From: Anisus vortex
Lineage: Eukaryota > Mollusca > Gastropoda > Planorbidae
Direction: 5' to 3'
Assembly (NCBI GenBank): GCA_949126835.1
Contig: OX421499.1
Location: forward strand, 10,581,224 to 10,645,223
Length of the DNA: 64,000 nt
The notes under the pieces are model-generated. The model saw only the letters and a list, made by a program, of their open reading frames with translations. It was not told the DNA's origin and made no database searches. The translations under genes were made by a program, and so were the position numbers. Shown here piece after piece: positions 47,446 through 57,213 of the stretch. How positions within the stretch are numbered: position 1 is the stretch's first letter; the number at the start of each line of letters is the position of its first letter.

Positions 47446-48390
47446 TAAACCTCTAGATCGACTCAGAACTCCTGCTCAATCGTGGTGAGTAAAACAGAGC
47501 GCTCCCTGCTTTTTAAAATGTTGATCCATTCACGTATTTACACAAATTACAATCAAGTTGTTTCAACCTTTCTTAAGAAAGATCTACATCATAGATTCTC
47601 AACAATGGTGTTATGCCGAAAAAGGTTTAGAACCTATGATCTACATTAACGTGCACACTTTCATTCAACAACAAAGTGATTTTATTTATAGTAGAACAAT
47701 GTCATTCCTAAAATATATGTGATTTTCTTATTGCTAAACAACAAAAGAATATAATATATTGTAGGTTGAGCTCAATGTACAATATAGTCTAGCGTGTGTT
47801 TAACTTAAAGTATAGTCTAAAGTGTGTTCAACTTAAAATATAGTCCAACGTGTGTTAACTTACAATATAGTCTAACGTGTGTTCAACTTACAATTTTCAA
47901 AACGATGTGTTAATCCATTAAAGACGTATGTAGCGAATATGCACTGAAACTATTCCCATTCATTTTCAACGTCCAATACGATGCATATGTATCGCCGAAA
48001 CTGATTGAAAATGTTTTCAAATAGATTCATTGGATTTTTTTTAAAGAACTGGTCACGCCATCTAGCAGTTATAATAAAACTACTTTTGCTAACAAAAGAC
48101 TATTTTGTATGTAGAACCAGCGGTATAGAAATTCAAAATATGAACTAATTGTGCGGGCTTGTTGGGCGGGGTAAAGGATGTTTTGAAGTTAGAAAAACAC
48201 AAATACGGACGGATGTTTTGAATTTACTATTTACTCAATACAATTCTAACAAATACTAGGCCTACAGTCTGTTTTCGAGTTACTAATTATATAATGAAAA
48301 GTGCAACAAACAGTTGAAGTTATTGTTAACAAAATGATATGTTTAATGCATGCTGGAAGACGTTTCCAAGTTACCATGAACAATGTTTTC
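47446..48390. other. AT-rich sequence with a small repeat and a hAT relic
   Basis: It holds the 49-bp hAT relic (47590-47638) and about four diverged copies of a 35-40-bp unit around AATATAGTCTAACGTGTGTT at 47775-47895. On the gene model at 48399 it would be intronic. Confidence 0.45.
47590..47638. mobile_element. 49-bp hAT relic with perfect 8-bp target duplication
   Basis: It starts CATAGATTCTCAAC and ends GTTTAGAACCTATG, the termini of the 1252-2255 family, with only 21 bp between them (including CCGAAAAAG from the family's right end). ATCTACAT at 47582-47589 and 47639-47646 is an exact 8-bp duplication. It is an extreme internal-deletion derivative that still marks a genuine insertion. 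Confidence 0.85.
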
Positions 48391-48398
48391 TTACTCAC

Positions 48399-48483
48399 CC
48401 TTGTAATGGCAATAGTATCCTCCTTTAAGTGGACAGTACATCGACTGGTCAGTGTCTAGCGTTGATTTCATCATGACGTGCAT
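48399..48483 (-). CDS. Candidate first coding exon, short Cys-containing protein
   Basis: On the minus strand an ATG at 48483-48481 opens a 28-codon frame plus one base, ending at a strong donor (ACAAGG|GTGAGTAAG). The encoded end reads MYCPLKGGYYCHYKG, with Cys and Tyr spacing like a secreted or membrane Cys-rich protein; the family is not recognised. A possible acceptor (TAATATTTAG) about 60 nt upstream of the ATG would let it splice from the 5' exon near 49.24-49.33 kb. A short upstream ATG in another frame precedes it. No second coding exon was found. Confidence 0.35.
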
Positions 48484-48499
48484 TGCCAAACATACGTCA

Positions 48500-49230
48500 A
48501 CTTTTGTTTTGATTGCACTTTGTTAAAGTTGTGTTCTAAATATTACACCAACGGTCAGTTATGTAAATTTTACAGGGGAAACAATCCACACAAACTTTTG
48601 CTTATTAATTTGTAATCGTAATATGTTGTGGAATGTATTACTTTTACAAATTGTCTTACACTTGTTAAACTTTTTCAAATAATTAATTACTTTTATACAT
48701 CTTAAGCCGACTCCATAATCAACACTTTATAAGAAGGAATGAATGAATGACTGAAAGCATGAAAGACTGAAAGGATAAAAGAGCAAAAATTAAATAATAA
48801 AAGAGTGACAGAATAAAAGAAAAAGAATGAAAGAGTGATAGAATAAAAGAAATCATTATTAGCCCAACGTGAATAAAGTCATAAATTCTGCACATACTTT
48901 TTTTTACTTAATGTTAAAACACAGACACATGCACTAATAAAAGCCACCGATAATCCAATGCTAGTAGCATCACACACATATAAAAATATATTTCCCGGAT
49001 AATCTCCTGCTAGCATCACTAACCTAAAAAAAATAATTGTCCACTTTTGACCGGTCTAGTAAATGTTTTTAGCGGTGACAATTTTTTTTTAAAGTTTTGT
49101 TTTTGTGAGTGTCGGGGTCAGTGCACATTCTCTCACTCTCTAACCCGACACGTCTATACTGGAGTTTCACTTTCACGCTTGGAAGTGACGTCATGACACA
49201 GTTTCTGTGTTTAGTGAAAACCAACTTATG
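48500..49230. other. AT-rich sequence, possible intron
   Basis: It contains a GAATGAAAGA-type A/G-rich tract at 48735-48860 and a palindromic CRE, TGACGTCA, at 49186-49193. No other gene feature was recognised. Confidence 0.35.
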
Positions 49231-49236
49231 ACTCAC

Positions 49237-49400
49237 CTTCCAGTTTAGTTTAGAAAGCCATCTTCTTCCCCCCCCCCCCCAACCCATTTACAAACTTCGA
49301 CATAGAGGCTGACAATTCACTGGTCGTGTATCACGTGACTAAAGTCATTGACGTTATGACATGACAGACGTGGTTATGTAATATTAGCTTTTTTTTATTT
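49237..49400 (-). promoter_or_regulatory. Candidate promoter and 5' non-coding exon on the minus strand
   Basis: A consensus donor, CTGGAAG|GTGAGT (GTGAGT at plus 49231-49236), ends a stretch of about 90 bp without a long frame. Upstream on the minus strand is CACGTG (49332-49337) near a TGACGT-like element (AACGTCA on minus). This would fit a 5' UTR exon feeding the exon at 48399-48483. The G12 run inside the supposed exon (plus C12 near 49270) is unusual. Confidence 0.3.
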
Positions 49401-49479
49401 CAATTGAGGAGAATGAAACTTAATGACTTAATGGTTCTTTTGTTTGAAAAAGTACTTTTGTCCTGTTCATTGAAACAAT

Positions 49480-49480
49480 A

Positions 49481-49532
<52 letters not shown>
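49480..49532. repeat. (TA)n microsatellite
   Basis: About 50 bp of uninterrupted TA dinucleotides. Confidence 0.97.
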
Positions 49533-49534
<2 letters not shown>

Positions 49535-50340
49535 TATATTTAGTTTGCGTCTACTTCTTTCTTGTCTTTTAAACTCAACAGAAAAAGAAGCACTGATACG
49601 TTGATGGTATCTATAAAGTGTCGCCACAACCATTAATTTTTTATTTTCTCCAGCTTTGTTCACAAACAATTTATTTTATGCATTCATATATGACACATCA
49701 CTTAATGTCTAGCCTTACTTCTTACTAAGAGTTTTGCTAGGTCACATGTAGACGTTTTTAATATTATTTGTGAAATGTATTATTTAAAAGATACGTCACA
49801 ATTGACATTTTCAACGTCCAAGTGACATTTTTAGCTAGTGGAGACAGTGTGTCTAGAAAACAAAATTATTTATTTGAAAACAAAAATACCAGATCAGCAA
49901 CAGGAGAAATGAGACCCAGCATACTTGCAATATAATTATAAAACAAATAGCCGACTGCACAGTAGTGCACAGCGAGACACAACATCGGTAAAGCCCGAAA
50001 ACCCGTTCAACGTAAAATTAATTGGGAAAACCCTTTCAAAATTATGGAAAAGCAACTCAGTTGCAAATAGATCTAGCTCTCGGTTCTAGCTCTCGGTTCA
50101 TTTATTTGTCTTCATTCGACCATTTCTTAAATAGTTATGGTTTGTATTTTCATTACAGTATCTCTGACTGGTCTGTGTTTATAATTTATTTAAGTATACA
50201 TGATATAATAAAGAATATATTTGGATGGAAGTTTAAAGTAAATTTACGCAGCTTACGAACGGTTAAATGACCTAGGAGTCTATACAGAAGATACGACAAA
50301 TAAAAAACATTTCCGGTCGAATTCAATCATTTGTTTCGAA
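49533..50340. other. AT-rich unique sequence
   Basis: No supported gene. The 82-codon frame at 50022 has no domain features. Confidence 0.45.
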
Positions 50341-50342
50341 AC

Positions 50343-50471
50343 ATGTCTGTGTGCTACTTTACTGGTTGTACTCAAATTTGTTGGGGATTAAAATGTATTT
50401 CATTTCCAAAAGATGTTTACAAAAGAAAACAATGTATTGTGAAAGTCAGAAGTGAAAAATCACCTTTTTAA
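50343..50471 (+). pseudogene. THAP-like zinc-finger N-terminus, 42 codons
   Basis: The frame starts MSVCYFTGCTQ and continues to SFPKDVYKRKQCIVKVR before TAA. The Cys pair near the N-terminus, the FPKD block and the following basic/hydrophobic run match the first half of a THAP (C2CH) DNA-binding domain. The usual Trp after the Arg/Lys stretch is Cys, and the later Cys-x2-His half is absent. It could be a decayed exon of a P-element-like transposase or a THAP gene. No splice donor was recognised at its end. Confidence 0.45.
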
Positions 50472-50479
50472 AATATCAA

Positions 50480-51590
50480 ATTTATTGCTAAATGCAAAGG
50501 AATTTTTGTTATTCGTTTTTATGAATCTACGAATTTTGTTTTTCAATAACCAAGAAAACGCAACTCTTGACTAATTTATTTTGTAAACGAATAAATATTT
50601 AGCTTCACGCGACTAACACTTGAGTAATAATTATCGCCTACTCACTTTTGATGTTAAAAAGGGATTCCTCATAACTAATATTGTATCCTTTGTATAATTC
50701 TAAAAGACTAGAACTGGCCGTCGAGGTTGAAATCAATTGTCAAACACCAGCAAAAGCATGTTTTTTTTGTTTATTAGTTATAATATAATGATAAAAAAAA
50801 TGTTGTTTTTTCATTGAAAATAAATAGGGGGGGGGGGGGGCTTTTAGAAGGCAACATAAATCGTGCAGAATTAGTTTCTAAATTCTAGTAAAAAAACTAA
50901 TAAGCTCCAAAGTATTAGGTAAAATTGGTGGACAAATTTACAAGCCTTTGTATATTAACTATGATATTTGTTATATTAATTTAGAATGATTGTGGAACAA
51001 AACAAACTTGATTTCTTAATTCACTTTAAGGATTTCGGGAAAAACCGATCTACCAAAATTATATCAGACAAGGCGAAAGGGCTTTTTTTTTTTTAAATAT
51101 AAAAAAAAACAGCCCCTGGTAAAATCCATAGACAAACATACGATTCATTTACACGTATATTCCATTTGTAGACACACACTGAACCCACCATGACTTATGC
51201 TCATTTCATTGATACACACTTCGCTGACTCATTGTTTCAATACGTTATGGGTGGGTAAACATTAGATCCACGGGAGCCGTTTGCCGATATTTATTAGACT
51301 TTGTTCTTTACATATATTCAGCATTTTTCTCTTAAAAACACAAAAAATTAAATATTGCTCATTTTTAATTTAGCCTTTTTAAAATTAAATTAGTTTTTAA
51401 GCTGTACCATTAAAAATATTTAGGAAAGATAGAAACTAATACAATGTTTCAATGCAGACCTACGTATTTTACCAAAATCTGTTTTTATAATAATTATATA
51501 AAGGTAGATAAAAAGAAAACATTTCTTTTGCAACTGGAACCCAAGTTAAGAGAAGCAAGAGCCGCACATTATGTATAAATGTCTGAATGT
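50480..51590. other. AT-rich unique sequence with G14 tract
   Basis: A G14 run lies near 50827. No gene, SINE or transposon end was recognised. Confidence 0.45.
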
Positions 51591-51606
51591 CTCTAACAAA
51601 ACGGAC

Positions 51607-52165
51607 AAGCCGGCTATTGAGTCCAGGGTGTATAGATGTAAAGATGTGAAGCCGGCTATTGAGTCCAGGGTGTATAGATGTAAAGATGTGAAGCCGGCTA
51701 TTGAGTCCAGGGTGTATAGATGTAAAAATGTAAAGCCGGCTATTGAGTCCAGGGTGTATAGATGTAAAGATGTGAAGCCGGCTATTGAGTCCAGGATGTA
51801 TAGATGTAAAGATGTGAAGCCGGCTATTGAGTCCAGGGTGTATAGATGTAAAGATGTGAAGCCAGCTATTGAGTCCAGGGTGTATAGATGTAAAGATGTG
51901 AAGCCGGCTATTGAGTCCAGGGTGTATAGATGTAAAGATGTGAAGCCGGCTATTGAGTCCAGGATGTATAGATGTAAAGATGTGAAGCCGGCTATTGAGT
52001 CCAGGGTGTATAGATGTAAAGATGTGAAGCCGGCTATTGAGTCCAGGGTGTATGGATGTAAAGATGTGAAGCCGGCTATTGAGTCCAGGATGTATAGATG
52101 TAAAGATGTGAAGCCGGCTATCGAGTCCAGGGTGTATAGATGTAAAGATCTGAAGCCGGCTATTC
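51607..52165. repeat. Minisatellite, 42-bp unit x ~13
   Basis: The core is GCCGGCTATTGAGTCCAGGG then TGTATAGATGTAAAGATGTGAA. At 14 codons, the unit is open on both strands (frames of 205 and 210 codons). The variants (GGTG/GGATG, GCCGG/GCCAG) give amino-acid changes as readily as silent ones, so it is treated as non-coding. Confidence 0.92.
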
Positions 52166-52260
52166 TATTTCTAGACATGCTGGTCTAGATCCAATTCTAT
52201 TTCTAGACATGCTGGTCTAGATCCAATTCTATTTCTAGACATGCTGGTCTAGATCCAATA
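52165..52260. repeat. Minisatellite, 32-bp unit x 3
   Basis: TTCTAGACATGCTGGTCTAG repeated directly after the 42-bp array; its first copy is fused to the last 42-bp unit. Confidence 0.9.
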
Positions 52261-52269
52261 CTATTTCTT

Positions 52270-52770
52270 CAATGCATTTTTTATAATGGTGGGGGTGTGG
52301 GGGAGTCAAGAGGATGACGTCAGAGGAAGTACGTACTGCTTCTACTTTACGAAACAACAAAGCCAAATGTTGTAGTGACTTTCACAACTTGTATTTTACT
52401 TGGTTTAACAAAAGATGTTTAACGTTAACGGTTTCGGTGGGGAGGGAAATTTTAGGGGAGGGAAATTTAAATTATAATATGTAGGTCGGTGTTAGTTTTC
52501 TTTAAAAACGTTAACATAAAAAAAAAATAGAAACGAGAAATAATGTCGCCCCCCCCCCCCCCCCCCCAAAAAGAAAGAAAAAAAGTAAAAGAAAGAAACC
52601 CCAATAACAAAAAAGGTAAAGAAAAAATATAAGAAACAAACACTGAGAAATAGTTAGAATAATGGTTCATTAAATATTATACATTTAATAGAAAGGTGAG
52701 GACGAATACATTACAAACATTATCGTCACAAATATTCTATTCTAGAATGTAACGTGTTCACACAAGGTAT
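52270..52770. other. Unique sequence with C17 tract
   Basis: A run of 17 or so C lies at 52550-52567, followed by an A/G-rich stretch. No gene was recognised. Confidence 0.45.
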
Positions 52771-52779
52771 TATATAATG

Positions 52780-53045
52780 CAGTAACAAAAATTGTCATGC
52801 AAACATTCTGTAAAATGTAACAAACACACTGTCACAAAAACATTCTATAGAATGTAACAGACACGGTCACACAAACATTCTATAGAATGTAACAAAGACA
52901 CTGTCACACAAACATTCTATAGAATGTAACAAAGACACTGTCACACAAACATTCTATAGAATGTAACAAAGACACTGTCACACAAACATTCTATAGAATG
53001 TAACAAAGACACTGTCACACAAACATTCTATAGAATGTAACAAAG
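52780..53045. repeat. Minisatellite, 37-bp unit x ~7, palindromic core
   Basis: Each unit contains the perfect 16-bp palindrome ACATTCTATAGAATGT plus AACAAAGACACTGTCACACA. Left-edge copies are diverged. Confidence 0.92.
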
Positions 53046-53172
53046 ACAAGAAAGACGAGACACAAAAGTTTCTTAAATTGTCTTGCAATGTTTGAATTAG
53101 GCCTACGTAGTCCGTACAATATTGCAATAAGTAGCAGACACAATGTTGGATAATCTAAGCAACAATTGAACA

Positions 53173-53186
53173 ATGGCGGAGTAAGT
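53173..53186 (+). other. Possible very short start exon and donor
   Basis: AACAATGGCGGA is an excellent start context and is followed at once by GTAAGTA, a perfect donor. This could be an 8-nt coding start exon after the 5' UTR. No partner exon was found on the plus strand, so the call is speculative. Confidence 0.15.
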
Positions 53187-53189
53187 ATT

Positions 53190-54307
53190 TTTTTTACCAA
53201 AGAGCTAGATTGAGATGAAAGATGTGTTGTTGTTGTTTATTATTATATATGATATTATTATTATATATGATACGTTTAATAATTTTTTTTTTAAAGCTAA
53301 TGAATAGAATGTAAAATAAATCAATACAGAAGTTATTAAAAAAAAACAGTGATTAATTTACACTTTGTATGACTATTAAAACATGAAAAGGTTATGTTCT
53401 ACTTGTGTCCATTTGTGAATTTCTAATTTAAGTTCATAATACTCATGAAGACTAGTGCTATTTAGCCGTCCTTAAGTTCTCAATACAATTCTCCAAGTGC
53501 TGTGATAAGCAATTGTCTTAGAGTCGTCCAAAAATGACCTCACGCGATTTTGATCGATTGTTAACCCCCATGTCACGAGTTGTCATTAAAAGTAAGTCGC
53601 TCTTTCAATATGACGTCACAAAAATCTGCAGTCTGCCCCAGTCCCACCCTCAAAAAGAAAAACACCACATCAACAACACCATATTTCCAATTTCAAACTT
53701 AGCATGTTTCAATTCACTGTTGATGTCACTGTCGTATAAGTTGTGCACTAAACAATACTGAAGCTACCGTTAGTTAGTGAAACTTGTTCAAGTGGACAGT
53801 TCATTTAGAGATGAACATTTTTGTATGTGTTTCACGTTGTTTATAGACATACTCCCTTTAGAAATGTTTGACCCCCCCCCCTCCTTCCTCAAGATGCATG
53901 ACGTCATTTATGGACAGCCCCTTAGGATAATTAGTTTAAAGTGTCCTACTCCCCCGCCCTCTCTCTCTATACTTCCCGTTATTGTTGGTCTATTTTTTTT
54001 TTTTTTGCTTTTTTAGTGCAAACGAGCATGTGACTCTGACACTTAGTGGCCGTTGGTCACATGACTAGCTGAAAAAAAGGGGGGGGGGGGTGACTTTCCA
54101 AAGAAAAACTGAAAAAATAACAACAACGTTGGATGAAACAAGCTGCTCTCTTTTTGGGGCGTGAGGCCAAATGTTATAGACGGAGCTCATCATCATCAGC
54201 AGTAGCAGCAGCAGATAGACAGATTAAATACTAAATGGGATTGTTTGTAAATTGAACGAGGTTGGACGAACGAACAGTCAGGAAGATATAGATACAATGA
54301 TACATAG
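53190..54307. other. Unique sequence with poly-C and poly-G tracts
   Basis: C10 near 53871, G10 or more near 54081, and a CATCATCATCAGCAGTAGCAG run near 54189. No gene was recognised. Confidence 0.4.
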
Positions 54308-55365
54308 TGTTACGAAACGTAAATTCCCTACATTGTAATGTTAATAAACCAACTAAATCATTTAAGCGAATTGCGTTTAAACGATATAAAATATTTCTCA
54401 GCTCAAGGTTTCCCCCCGGGTTTTTCCTAACCTAATGAGAGCATTATTGTTTTTTTATTAACCTCGATAAAAACATGAACTGTTCACGTAAACACAGCGT
54501 GTCAAGGTCGTCCGGTCTCTCCTTATTTTGTTAGAGCATTATTGCTTGACATTCTGATCACGCAGTCAACATGCAGGCTTGATTTAAATATTCGTGTCAC
54601 TAGGCTGTCTGGTTTTTCCAACGATTGACCCGTAATATATTTCTACGCGATTCGACACTTTTAGTCAGTTCTTGGCGTACATTCGATCAGATAACATCTA
54701 AGATTCTGAGTCTCTGAGTATCGTTTCTATTTGAGTTGTATTATGGAAAATTTATTATTCTACTATTAACTACAATGCTATATGTTCATTGAGGATATTC
54801 ATTACTAATTGGAATATGTGTAGTTCTTGATTGTGTATATAATATTATTTGGATTCCTACTGGATTGATGTTGTAAATTAAACCAAATTTATCGTTGCTT
54901 TCTACACAACTTGGTTAGCGTCAATATTTCAAAGTTATATACATGTGTGTATGTGTAATATTTATTCAACTATATTAATAATCTACACTACCACTCGACA
55001 TCGAGGTTCTTGCTGTATAATATGAGCCACATAAATAATTATACATGAAGTAAATCAACTGAAAACTCTAAAACTACGCTATGTGAATTGCCAGGGGATT
55101 ATAAGAACCAGGAATACTCTAGACAACTACAAATAAACTTCAGATTAATATAATAAGATCTTCACTAATACAAGGATACTCACACTAATAATAACAATAC
55201 TATAACTATTATTTTCATAAATTGAATGGGGGCTCTAGCCGTAATAACATTATAAATCATAATTATACTTGTGTGATCTAAATAGAAGGTCTCATCCATA
55301 ATTTATTATGGTGAATAAATTGCCTTGTAATAAAATGGGTTTTGCTCGTCAGTGATTTACTAACA
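54308..55365 (+). repeat. Putative 5' LTR of element C
   Basis: It begins TGTTACGAAACG and ends ...TTACTAACA, giving inverted TGTTA/TAACA ends. It is followed by TTTGGAGGATTTAC, a possible primer site. This was inferred from position relative to the gag start and from element A's termini. Confidence 0.4.
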
Positions 55366-55482
55366 AACGTTTGGAGGATTTACTTCAACTTCAAGAATCG
55401 TTATACTATTTACACAAACTATTTACAACTGCCGTAATACATACTCGTAACTTGGATGGATTGTGTTGGAAAATATGAACAA

Positions 55483-56442
55483 TGTGGTAAACTCACTAGA
55501 AGCGCCAGCGCTCAGCCTGGTGCCATGGCACTTATTCACTATGGCTCCAACCTATAAACTACAATTAATCCTGGCTCATTGCGGTGCTCACCAATGAATG
55601 AAGAATGTGTGACTGTATTTGTATCTTGTATCTTTATTTTGTATGTATGAATGTACTTACTCTCTTCCATAACTGTTGTACATGCATCAATACATATATT
55701 CCTTATATTATTATTATACAAGCTTAGTTATCCGCCCTTGTATATATTTAACATGTTTACACTCCCCTTGTATGTACAGTCTAAACCCCCACCCTCGCCA
55801 AGCCCTCCCTTTGATCCCCCTCCCGGCTACTGACCACTGGTCAAGATAAACAACTTGCGTCTACACGCGAAATCTATTACAGTCGGCCCAGGTGGCCAGG
55901 GAAACCCCTCCCCCTAACTCTTTCCCCCGTAAACTGACACATACGCAACAGCCCTCGTCGGTATGTATGGTATCAAAGAGATTTTGTATCCCTCCCCCGA
56001 CCGCCCTCTTCTCCCCCTCCCCATTGCCCCTACCCCCACAGAGGGCACTTCTTGGTTTAAGATAGAAATAAGAAACGGGTATTGGGGCCTTAGACAAGGA
56101 ACGAAACAGTCCTGTCTTCGGTCGATCCAAATATATACTGTTTACACTGTAAATTTGTGTTGTGGATTAACTTCTGCTATCTATCGTTTATGCCTAAATA
56201 AACAGCATTTGAAACTCATCCCAGCATTGAATCAATCATTGTTCTTGTGTCTGCTCACATATTAGCACTCGTGTCATATAGTAGTAAAAATTACCCTATT
56301 CAGTAGTCTTACAGCACCCGCCAGCCAAGCGGGATAACGGACTAAAATATAAATAATTCTAAGGCCCAAACTTCACTGTGACATCCCAATAATCAGCCTC
56401 TACACGAGCCAAACAACCACGTATCGTGCCCGCCACGCTACA
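55483..56442 (+). repeat. 5' LTR of element B (960 bp)
   Basis: Begins TGTGGTAAACTCAC and ends CGCCACGCTACA. A polyadenylation signal AATAAA is at 56197-56202. It differs from the 3' LTR at 55848 (A) against 59944 (C). Confidence 0.97.
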
Positions 56443-56444
56443 CC

Positions 56445-56462
56445 TGGGGGCTCGTCCGGGAT
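56445..56462 (+). promoter_or_regulatory. Primer-binding site complementary to tRNA-Pro
   Basis: TGGGGGCTCGTCCGGGAT lies two bases after the 5' LTR. It is complementary to the 3' end of eukaryotic tRNA-Pro and is the primer-site type known from gammaretroviruses. Confidence 0.9.
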
Positions 56463-56599
56463 CAGAAACTCTGCAAACACCCTGCAGGCCTGGGCCTATT
56501 GTCATCACATTGAACTTGGCACCCTTAGATGGGGGCTCACTCCGTTTGCTGAAATTCCAACAGGACACCGCTACCACAGTACAGAATTCGACACTCGAT

Positions 56600-56810
56600 A
56601 TTATCTGCTCTTTCGCCATTACAGCTCTGACACTTGGTCACCTGCTCCTGCGCAACCATAGACCTGACAATCGGTCACCCGCTCCTGCGCCATCACCGCT
56701 CTGACGTTCCGTCACCTGCTCCTGCGCTACCACCACTCCGACGTTTCCGTCACCTGCTCCTGGGCCATCACAGCTCCGACACTCGGTGTCGCCTGCTCCA
56801 GTAGACTATT
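56600..56810 (+). repeat. Leader repeat of element B, ~40 bp x 5
   Basis: Imperfect copies of GTCACCTGCTCCTGCGC followed by a CATCACAGCTCTGACA-like stretch lie in the untranslated leader. They could be part of the packaging region; no direct evidence. Confidence 0.65.
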
Positions 56811-57213
56811 TTGCTACCTGTTCCAGTGTTCCAGTGCCTGGCTACCGTACATCGCTAGCAAAAGCTAGCGACGGGGCAACGCTCGCCCTTAGCCGCTTCA
56901 AGACGCCTTGTTCCAGCGTTCCAGATTACCAGTGTACCAGACACGCCCCTGTGTCGTTAGTGCCTAGCGCAAAAATAAACAATAACATTCATTAGCACTC
57001 GAACTTCTATTCACTCGGATTAACCAGTGCGCTATAGGCCGCTCTACCATCAACACCAATCAACGAGACCAGTGTCGTCACCCCAGTCGACAACGCAACG
57101 AGGGACAAGAGTGCGAGTGTGTGGAAGACTGAGAAATAAACCTGGTGAGTACCGCTTTTTGTCTGGATTAAGGGACAGTTTAGGTTAGGAGCCATTTAGC
57201 GCCACAGCATACC

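Noticed and set aside
51546..52188. 205- and 210-codon frames on both strands
   Set aside because: 42-bp minisatellite; variation is not biased to silent changes and no domain is present.
55861..56265. 89- and 100-codon frames duplicated at 59957-60361
   Set aside because: They lie inside the two LTRs of element B and have no domain; their identity reflects LTR identity.
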